This document shows positions 52,620 to 58,586 of a DNA stretch of 58,586 bases, in pieces (within the stretch, counting starts at the first letter, position 1; every line of letters begins with the position of its first letter). The translations under genes were made by a program, and so were the position numbers. The stretch covers positions 1-58,586 of the forward strand of contig JAHWKK010000024.1 of NCBI GenBank assembly GCA_019347945.1. Direction: 5' to 3'. A model generated the notes under the pieces. The model saw nothing but the letters and a program-made list of their open reading frames with translations, was not told the origin of the DNA and did no database searches. This stretch comes from Acidobacteriota bacterium. Lineage in GTDB: Bacteria; Acidobacteriota; Thermoanaerobaculia; Gp7-AA8; JAHWKK01.

Positions 52620-54397
52620 CGGTTTGCCGGAGCGGCCGGCCGGGAAGATCGCCTGGTTTTCGGTGTGGCAAGTCCGAGCAGCTCTCGCGCGTGAGTGCGC
52701 GCGGACTCGGTGATCGATTCTCCGGCGAGCATTCGTGCGACTTCTTCGACCCGCTCGGCCTCGTCGTCGAGGACTCGGATCGTCGCGCGCGTTCGCGATC
52801 CTTCGATCTCCTTCGCAACCGAGAAGTGCCTCGAACCTGCCGCGGCGATCTGGGGAAGATGGGTCACGCAGATGACCTGGAAACGGTGGCTCAACCGCGC
52901 GAGCTTTTTTGCGACGACGTCGGCGACGCGTCCGCCGACGCCGGCGTCGATCTCGTCGAAGATGAGGGTCGTCGAGGTGGCACCGCTCTGTCGTTCCGCG
53001 AGCGCGGCGGCCACGGCGAGCTGGATTCTCGCGAGCTCGCCGCCCGATGCGGTCTTCTCTATCGTCTTGAACGGCTCGCCGGGATTCGGCGCGACGAACA
53101 TGGTGACCTGGTCATAGCCCTCCGGACCGAACGCCACCGGCTCGTCCTCGATCGAGAGCCGTGAATCTTTCCGTGAGCTGGTGGACACTTCGAGCTTCAC
53201 GCGTGTGGACGCCATGGCGAGCTCGTGGAGCTGCGTTTCGATCGCGCGGCTCAGCTCGCCGGCGGCGGCCTTCCGCCGTGCCGAAATCTCCGCGGCGACC
53301 GCTTGCCACTCTTCGAATGCCTTCTTCTCTCGCTGGGCCCCGGAGTCGACCGAGGCTTCCCAGTCCTCGAGCTCGGCAAGCTCGCTGCGGAGCGTCGAAA
53401 GATGTGCCACGAGCTCGCTCGAGCTCATCGCGTACTTCCGCTCGAGCCGCTCGATCAGAGCGAGCCGGCTTTCGACTTCCTCGAGCCGTTCGGGGTCGTT
53501 GCGAAGATCGGAAGAGATCGATGCGATCTCGCGAGCGAGCTCCTCGAGCCTGATGAGAAGCTCGTTCAGCTCGCGGTCGATCGGATCGAGCAGCTCGACC
53601 TTTCGCGCGAGCGGCGCGATGCGCTCGTTTGAGCGCCCGAGCAGCGAAACGGCCGAATCATCCCCCTCGGAGATCCACTCGAGCGCGAGATTGGTCGCCT
53701 CCGCGAGATCGTTCGAATGCGCGAGGATCGAGCGCTCCGATACGAGCTGTTCCTTCTCGTCCTCGCTGATCGACGCCTGCTCGAGCTCCCGTATCTGGAA
53801 CTGCAGCATGTCGGTCCTCTGCGCCCGGTTGCTCGCCGCCGCGCGGATCCGGTCGAGCTCGTCCCGGCTTCGGGTCCATTCGTCGTACAGTTCGCGGCTT
53901 TGCGCGAGCAGGCGCTGATTGCCGGCCCACTCGTCGAGCATCTCCCGGTGCGAACGGCCGCCGACCTTCGAGATCGACTGATTCTGGCCATGGACCTCCA
54001 TCAGATCCTCGAGCGTGCGCACGAGATCGCGAATCGTCACGATCGTCCCGTTGACCTGTGCGCGGCCGCGGCCATTGGTCGAGATCTCCCGCCGGATCAC
54101 GAGCTCGACCGGTTCGCCCTCGCTCCCTTCCGCCTCGATCGACAGCTCTTCGAGTAGTGGGCGGATCGACGCCGGTGCGAAAACGATCGCCTGAACCGTG
54201 AGCTTCTCCTCCCCCGATCGAATCAGCTCGGTCGAGCCGCGGGCGCCCGAGAGAAACTGGAGCGAATCGATCAGAAGGCTCTTTCCCGCTCCCGTCTCGC
54301 CGGTGAGGACGTTGAGCCCCTCTCCCGGTTCGATTTCCGCCCGGTCGACGATCGCGAGATTGCCGATTCGAAGATAACTGATCACCGCTCGAAGCAT
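52616..54397 (-). CDS. recN: DNA repair protein RecN
   Basis: A 593-residue SMC-like ATPase for double-strand break repair. Walker A is LTGETGAGKSLLIDSLQFL near residue 31, and Walker B is TLIFDEIDAGVGGRVADVV. The long middle (about 150-430) is coiled-coil, rich in Leu/Glu/Arg. SGGELARIQLAVAAALAE is the ABC signature and VTHLPQIAA the H-loop. No Shine-Dalgarno sequence is clear; a C-rich array lies just upstream on its coding strand. Confidence 0.95.
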   Translation of the reverse strand: MLRAVISYLRIGNLAIVDRAEIEPGEGLNVLTGETGAGKSLLIDSLQFLSGARGSTELIRSGEEKLTVQAIVFAPASIRPLLEELSIEAEGSEGEPVELVIRREISTNGRGRAQVNGTIVTIRDLVRTLEDLMEVHGQNQSISKVGGRSHREMLDEWAGNQRLLAQSRELYDEWTRSRDELDRIRAAASNRAQRTDMLQFQIRELEQASISEDEKEQLVSERSILAHSNDLAEATNLALEWISEGDDSAVSLLGRSNERIAPLARKVELLDPIDRELNELLIRLEELAREIASISSDLRNDPERLEEVESRLALIERLERKYAMSSSELVAHLSTLRSELAELEDWEASVDSGAQREKKAFEEWQAVAAEISARRKAAAGELSRAIETQLHELAMASTRVKLEVSTSSRKDSRLSIEDEPVAFGPEGYDQVTMFVAPNPGEPFKTIEKTASGGELARIQLAVAAALAERQSGATSTTLIFDEIDAGVGGRVADVVAKKLARLSHRFQVICVTHLPQIAAAGSRHFSVAKEIEGSRTRATIRVLDDEAERVEEVARMLAGESITESARTHARELLGLATPKTRRSSRPAAPANR

Positions 54398-54408
54398 AGC
54401 GGATGACG

Positions 54409-54637
54409 CAGGGATCAGGGATCAGGGATTAGGGATTAGGGATCAGGGATCAGGGATCAGGAGCCAGGATTCAGGATCCAGGAGCCAGGGTCTCCGGTCT
54501 GATGTAAAGGATGTCTCCGGCTGTTACCCCCTGACCCCTGATTCCTGCTTTTCCTGATCCCTAATGCCTGACCCGTGATCCCTGTCTCCTGGCTCCTGTC
54601 TCCTGAATCCTGTCTCCTGACCCCTAATCCCTGCTTC
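54409..54637 (+). repeat. Inverted heptamer arrays in the recN/yceD divergent spacer
   Basis: 54409-54491 has about eleven CAGGGAT/TAGGGAT/CAGGAGC/CAGGATT units. 54528-54637 has about fourteen CCTGATT/CCTGACC/CCTGGCT/CCTGTCT units in the opposite sense. The whole is a loose palindrome of about 230 nt between the two start codons. The 307-nt spacer has nothing else visible. Confidence 0.88.
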
Positions 54638-54704
54638 TAATCGAAATACCTCCCGCTCCCGAGGCGTTGAACGGGCTCGCGGGCGGAGCCGGAAAGGCGG
54701 AGTC

Positions 54705-55244
54705 ATGAGCTTCATCAATTTCGAAGAGATCGCCGAGAAGGGCCCCCAGCGCTACCACGAGACCATCACCATTCCTCCCGACCGGCTCGATGCCGACGAG
54801 GTGGAAGGGCCGGTCGAGGTCGTCGCCGAGCTGGAGGGGAAGCGGTCCGACTATCCGGACGAGTTCCTCGTCAGCGGGGTGCTCGAGATCAAGGGCGAGC
54901 TGGTATGCGCGCGCTGTCTCGATCCGATCCCGTTGAAGGGGAAGTCGGAGTTCGAGGTACGATACGCACCGCGACCCGAGGCGGAAGGCCATCATGACGA
55001 GGTCGAGATCGCCCAGGGGGACCTCGACGTCGAGTATTACGCGGAGCCCAGGATCGAGATCGAAGACCTGGTCGCCGAGCAGATCGGGCTGGCATTGCCG
55101 ATGAAGCCGCTTTGCCGCGAGGAATGTCGCGGCCTCTGCGGCAGTTGCGGTGCGAGCCTCAATGACGAGGAATGTGCCTGCGAGTCCGAAACGATGGACG
55201 CGCGTTGGGAAGCACTCAGGAAGATTCGAGAAACCCTCGAATGA
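54705..55244 (+). CDS. yceD: YceD/DUF177 family protein
   Basis: 179 residues. The family is a conserved partner of rpmF, proposed to act in 23S rRNA or ribosome metabolism. Conserved Cys motifs CARCLDPI and CREECRGLCGSCG are visible; the N-terminal 70 residues are beta-rich and acidic. The GGAG before the ATG (GGCGGAGTC) is a fair ribosome binding site. It opens a five-gene operon leading into fatty-acid synthesis; the adjacency to rpmF supports the name. Confidence 0.92.
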   Translation: MSFINFEEIAEKGPQRYHETITIPPDRLDADEVEGPVEVVAELEGKRSDYPDEFLVSGVLEIKGELVCARCLDPIPLKGKSEFEVRYAPRPEAEGHHDEVEIAQGDLDVEYYAEPRIEIEDLVAEQIGLALPMKPLCREECRGLCGSCGASLNDEECACESETMDARWEALRKIRETLE

Positions 55245-55259
55245 ACAGGGAGTAAGGAA

Positions 55260-55448
55260 ATGCCGAATCCGAAACGAAGACATTCGAAAGCCCGGACACG
55301 CTCGCGCCGTGCGCACGACGCGCTGACCACCAGGTCGCTGTCGACCTGCCCGAACTGCCACGAGGCGAAGCTGCCGCATCGCGTCTGCCCGAAGTGCGGG
55401 TTCTACAAGGGCCGTGAAGTCATCGAGGTCAAGGACGCGCAGTTTTAA
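55260..55448 (+). CDS. rpmF: 50S ribosomal protein L32
   Basis: 62 residues. MPNPKRRHSKARTRSRRAHD is the conserved basic N-terminus, and the four-cysteine zinc motif (CPNC, CPKCG) is present. It starts at ATG 55260 after AAGGA. The length is standard. Confidence 0.97.
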   Translation: MPNPKRRHSKARTRSRRAHDALTTRSLSTCPNCHEAKLPHRVCPKCGFYKGREVIEVKDAQF

Positions 55449-55472
55449 CCCCCGGTCAGGAAACCTCAACCG

Positions 55473-56540
55473 GTGACCGCCTCAGTTTCTCAGGTTCGAC
55501 CGATTGCCATCGATGCGATGGGTGGCGATCACGCACCTGAAGAAATCGTCCACGGCGCGATCCTCGCCGCGACCACCGATCAGATCCCCGTCATCCTGAC
55601 CGGCGACGAAGCGAAGCTCCGCAGCATCGCCGGATCCAGGCTTTCCCCGCTCATCGAGATCGTCCACGCCGACGAGGTCATCGCCATGGACGACTCCTCC
55701 ATCCGTTCGATTCTCCGCAAGCGCGGCTCGTCGATTCACGTCGCCGCCGGACTGGTCACCGAAGGCCGCGCGGGAGCGTTCGTTTCCGCCGGCAACACCC
55801 CCGCGATCTGGACCATTGCACGCCGCCTCCTTCGAATGGTCGAAGGGGTCGACCGGCCCGCGCTCGTCGCGGTCATCCCCCGTCTGGAGGGATTCACCGT
55901 CTTTCTCGACGTCGGCGCGAATGTCGACTCACGCCCTCACAATCTCCGGGAGTTCGCAGTCATGGGTGACCTCTATGCCCAGACGCTGATGGGGATCGAC
56001 AATCCGCGGATCGGCCTTCTCTCCAACGGCGAGGAGTCAGGCAAGGGGAACGTCCTCACCAAGGAGACCTTCCACGTCCTCGGTGCCACCGGAATCAATT
56101 TCGCGGGCAATGCCGAGGGAAACGATCTGTTCAGCGGGGACTTTGACGTGATCGTCACGGACGGTTTCATCGGCAACGTCGTCCTCAAGGCGTGCGAGTC
56201 GCTTGCCGAGTCGATGATCTCTGCGATCCGGCAGGAGCTCGAACGCTCGCTGCGCGGACAGATCGGAGGGCTTCTCGCGAAGCCGGCCTTGAAGGGTCTC
56301 AAGAAACGGATCGACTACGCCGAGTACGGCGGTGCACCTCTTCTCGGAGTTCAGGGCGGCTGCATCATCTGTCACGGCCGGTCGGATCGTCGGGCGATCC
56401 GGAACGCGATCCGTGTCGCGCACGACTTCGTCGCGCTCCGCGTCAACGAAAAAATCCGTGAGCGGATCGGAACGCTTCACACCGAGGAGCGCGCCGAGGG
56501 TCTCGACGACGGGTCCGGAAAGGTCGCAGCGGTCGAATGA
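55473..56540 (+). CDS. plsX: Phosphate acyltransferase PlsX
   Basis: 355 residues. Converts acyl-ACP to acyl-phosphate for the first step of phospholipid synthesis. IAIDAMGGDHAPEEIVHGA, SAGNTPA, VGANVDSRP and GNVVLKACES are typical. The GTG start at 55473 is 24 nt after rpmF and lacks a clear ribosome binding site. The stop overlaps fabD by 4 nt. Confidence 0.96.
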   Translation: MTASVSQVRPIAIDAMGGDHAPEEIVHGAILAATTDQIPVILTGDEAKLRSIAGSRLSPLIEIVHADEVIAMDDSSIRSILRKRGSSIHVAAGLVTEGRAGAFVSAGNTPAIWTIARRLLRMVEGVDRPALVAVIPRLEGFTVFLDVGANVDSRPHNLREFAVMGDLYAQTLMGIDNPRIGLLSNGEESGKGNVLTKETFHVLGATGINFAGNAEGNDLFSGDFDVIVTDGFIGNVVLKACESLAESMISAIRQELERSLRGQIGGLLAKPALKGLKKRIDYAEYGGAPLLGVQGGCIICHGRSDRRAIRNAIRVAHDFVALRVNEKIRERIGTLHTEERAEGLDDGSGKVAAVE

Positions 56541-57484
56541 AAACGTACGCGTTCGTCTTCCCGGGACAGGGAAGCCAGAAGCCGGGCATGGGGAAAGATC
56601 TCCATGACGAATTCAGCGAGGCGCGGGAGGTCTTCGAAGAAGCGGACGAAGCGCTCGGCCGCTCGATCAGCGACATCTGTTTCGACGGGAGCGAATCGGA
56701 TCTCGCGCTGACCGAGAATACGCAGCCGGCGATCCTGACGGTGTCGAGTGCCTTCATGGCCGTCATCGCGAAACGGTCCGAAGTCCGGCCCTCACTCGTC
56801 GCCGGCCACTCGCTCGGCGAGTACAGCGCGGTCTGCGCCGCGGGCGGACTCCACCCGGCAGAGGCGGCGGCGATCGTCCAGCTTCGCGGCCGGTTCATGC
56901 AGAAAGCCGTTCCCCCGGGCGAGGGCGCCATGGCCGCGATCCTCGGAGCCGAGCCGGACGCCGTCGAGCGTCTCTGCGAAGCCGCTTCGGGCGGAGATGT
57001 CCTCTCGCCGGCCAACATGAACGCCCCCGGCCAGATCGTGATCGCCGGGACGAAGGAAGCAGTCGATCGCGCGGTGGCCATCGCGCGGGACTTCGGCGCG
57101 CGACGAGCCGTCACCCTTCCGGTATCCGCTCCGTTCCATTGCGGGCTGATGGCTCCCGCGGAAGAACAGCTCGTGCCGGTCCTTCGCGACGCCGGGTTCA
57201 CGGATCTCGAGGTTCCACTCGTCCGCAACTACGACGCCCGCGAGGTTCGAAAAGCGGAGGACGTTCGCGAAGGTCTCGTGCATCAGGTGGTCGCTCCGGT
57301 TCGGTGGATCGAATCGGTCCGCGCGATGATCGCCGCCGGTGCGACGACCTTCGTCGAGATCGGGCCGGGGAACGTACTGACCGGTCTGATCAAGAAAATC
57401 GACCCCTCGATCGATACGATCACAGTCAACGACGCGGAGAGCCTTCGAGCATTCATCGGCCAGGAAACGGGAGGAGCGGAATGA
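56537..57484 (+). CDS. fabD: Malonyl-CoA:ACP transacylase
   Basis: 315 residues. Loads malonyl onto ACP. The N-terminal FVFPGQGSQKPGMGKDL, the nucleophile Ser in AGHSLGEYSAV, and the catalytic His in PVSAPFHCGLM are all intact. IGPGNVLTGLIKKI is the family's end motif. The ATG overlaps the plsX stop, and its own stop overlaps fabG by 4 nt. Confidence 0.96.
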   Translation: MKTYAFVFPGQGSQKPGMGKDLHDEFSEAREVFEEADEALGRSISDICFDGSESDLALTENTQPAILTVSSAFMAVIAKRSEVRPSLVAGHSLGEYSAVCAAGGLHPAEAAAIVQLRGRFMQKAVPPGEGAMAAILGAEPDAVERLCEAASGGDVLSPANMNAPGQIVIAGTKEAVDRAVAIARDFGARRAVTLPVSAPFHCGLMAPAEEQLVPVLRDAGFTDLEVPLVRNYDAREVRKAEDVREGLVHQVVAPVRWIESVRAMIAAGATTFVEIGPGNVLTGLIKKIDPSIDTITVNDAESLRAFIGQETGGAE

Positions 57485-58227
57485 AAATCGATCTCAGCGG
57501 AAAGACGGCGCTCGTGACGGGCGCTTCACGCGGCATCGGCGAAGCGATCGCATTGCGGCTCGGCGAAGCGGGCGCGAACGTACTCTGCGCGGCGCGAACC
57601 ATCGATGCCGTCAAGAAGGTCGCGGAGTCGATTCGCGGCGCCGGTGGAAAGGCGAGCGGAGTCGAGCTCGACATCTCCGCTGACGACGCTCAGGCGAAAG
57701 TCGAGAAGCTGATCGAGGAAAACACGAGCATCGACATTCTCGTCAACAACGCCGGGGTCACGGCCGACAATCTCTTTCTCCGGATGACGGCGGAGCAGTG
57801 GGATCAGGTGATGGACGTCAACGTCGACTCGCTCTTCTCGATCACGCAGGCGGTCGTGAAGAAGATGATCCGGACGCGCTGGGGACGCATCATCAACATC
57901 TCGTCGGTCGTCGGTCTGACGGGCAACCCGGGGCAGGTCAATTACGCGGCGTCGAAGTCGGCGATCATAGGATTCACCAAAGCGCTCGCGCTCGAGATCG
58001 CGAGCCGCAACATCACGGTCAATGCAATCGCGCCCGGTTTCATCCGGACGGCGATGACGGATCAGATGACCGAGGACGCTCGCAAGGGGATGGAGGGGCG
58101 GATCGCCTCCCGCCGCCTCGGAGAAGTCGACGACATCGCTTTCGCGACCGTCTTTCTCGCTTCGGAACAGGCGTCCTACATTACCGGCACGGTGTTGAAT
58201 GTGAGTGGCGGGCTGGCGACGGTGTGA
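57481..58227 (+). CDS. fabG: 3-oxoacyl-ACP reductase
   Basis: A 248-residue short-chain dehydrogenase that reduces beta-ketoacyl-ACP with NADPH. GASRGIG is the cofactor loop, ILVNNAGVTADNL the next core motif, and the Ser-Tyr-Lys triad is ISSVVG...YAASK. The C-terminal ITGTVLNVSGGLATV is standard. It is the last gene of the operon in the window; acpP, which often follows, is not present in the next 359 nt. Confidence 0.96.
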   Translation: MKIDLSGKTALVTGASRGIGEAIALRLGEAGANVLCAARTIDAVKKVAESIRGAGGKASGVELDISADDAQAKVEKLIEENTSIDILVNNAGVTADNLFLRMTAEQWDQVMDVNVDSLFSITQAVVKKMIRTRWGRIINISSVVGLTGNPGQVNYAASKSAIIGFTKALALEIASRNITVNAIAPGFIRTAMTDQMTEDARKGMEGRIASRRLGEVDDIAFATVFLASEQASYITGTVLNVSGGLATV

Positions 58228-58230
58228 GAG

Positions 58231-58284
58231 AAGCAGGGATCAGGGAAAGAAGCAGGGATCAGGGGTCAGGAATCAGGGATCAGG
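58231..58284 (+). repeat. G-rich heptamer array after fabG
   Basis: About six CAGGGAT/CAGGGGT/CAGGAAT units starting 3 nt after the fabG stop, in the same orientation on the coding strand as the arrays after other stop codons. Any C-rich partner would lie beyond the window. Confidence 0.85.
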
Positions 58285-58304
58285 TAAGGCGTGCTGACTC
58301 GCCT

Positions 58305-58430
58305 GCACCGTCCCCGAACTTGCGCGATGACGCACATCACCGGGAGGGCGAGGCGCCTGCCGAGCCGCCCCGTCACGAGCTCCCGCAATGTCGCCCTCCC
58401 GGCGCACCGTCACAAACTTGGGCGATTCGA
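58305..58430. repeat. Composite spacer element: direct repeat around an inverted repeat
   Basis: GCACCGTCCCCGAACTTG (58305) recurs with a few changes at 58404 (GCACCGTCACAAACTTG). Between them CCGGGAGGGCGA (58340-58351) pairs perfectly with TCGCCCTCCCGG (58391-58402). The layout suggests a non-autonomous hairpin element with repeat ends. No gene is seen. Confidence 0.55.
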
Positions 58431-58432
58431 AC

Positions 58433-58586
58433 ACTCGTCATCCTGAGCCCGGCGAAGCGCGGGCGAAGGATCTTCTATGAGTAGGCCATGTCAAGCCCCC
58501 CGGGTTTTGTCTTTGTTTTTTTGTCAGCTCAACGAGCCGTCTCGGCTTCTTCTATACGCACTCGAGGTGCAGAGGGAGATCCTGAA
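58433..58586. other. Spacer with a widespread CGTCATCCTGAGC-type motif and a T-rich tract
   Basis: CGTCATCCTGAGCCCGGCGA ... GCGAAGGATCTTCT (58436-58476) resembles a short interspersed motif common to many bacterial genomes. After it, CATGTCAAGCCCCCCGGG is followed by a T-rich stretch, which could be the end of a mobile element continuing past the edge. No gene can be supported. Confidence 0.35.

Noticed and set aside
58433-58586. A transposase gene entering from the right edge
   Set aside because: The edge sequence has stops in the reverse frames near the boundary and too little length to identify any family; noted only as a possible element end.

Overview
The window looks like a chromosomal segment of a GC-rich, Gram-negative bacterium. 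It encodes TolC, OmpA, a BamA/Omp85-type barrel and several lipoproteins, a TonB-domain protein, type IV pilus retraction (PilT), and peptidoglycan enzymes. The mix of kinase-fold/TonB fusions, 'CPxDG' zinc ribbons, DUF4388 and YIP1 proteins resembles Acidobacteriota and related deep lineages; that taxonomic placement is inference from gene content only. There is no phage, plasmid, CRISPR array or rRNA operon. Most of the window is housekeeping genes in short, tightly overlapping operons.

Layout. 1-6.4 kb (+): selD, here a UGA-containing selenoprotein gene whose true start lies upstream of the first long open frame; a zinc-ribbon/DUF2007 protein; a tiny membrane protein; a 752-residue protein with a divergent class III cyclase-like segment, translationally coupled to purC; and an aldo/keto reductase. 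6.4-10.6 kb (-): an AcuI/YhdH-type reductase, a methyltransferase, oligopeptidase B and a lipoprotein. 10.8-16.5 kb (+): a tolC-YIP1-macA-macB-permease tripartite efflux operon. 16.5-24.1 kb: an EEP-family phosphatase/nuclease, a glycosyltransferase, topoisomerase IB, a pseudokinase-TonB fusion, mltG and ruvX. 24.2-30.1 kb: pilT with a zinc-ribbon partner, tdk, ompA, an outer-membrane barrel and a BON protein. 30.2-37.7 kb: a dgt operon, tyrS, alr and an enoyl-CoA hydratase/Rieske/hydrolase operon. 38-44.6 kb: a GT-C glycosyltransferase, a DUF4388/DnaJ-like/TPR protein, a TPR-LolB-like-ispE operon and tRNA-Gly. 44.7-54.4 kb: an NtrC-type regulator, uvrD, dacA, yihY, tsaC and recN. 54.7-58.2 kb (+): the yceD-rpmF-plsX-fabD-fabG lipid operon.

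The most unusual signal is in the spacers. Nearly every longer intergenic region carries arrays of 7-8 nt units in inverted pairs (units such as CAGGATT, CAGGAGC, TGATCCC, AGGTTTG, CCAGTTG). In all cases seen here, the CAGGA/GAGG-type (purine-rich) arm lies on the coding strand just after, or overlapping, a stop codon, and the complementary CCTG/CCTC arm lies upstream of a start codon. One array is translated in frame inside yihY, and another forms the C-terminus of a glycosyltransferase. A second recurring pattern is a TANNAT (-10-like) hexamer 6-10 nt before the start codon of genes lacking a Shine-Dalgarno sequence, which suggests leaderless transcription. REP-like palindromes with a GACAG tail form a third repeat family.
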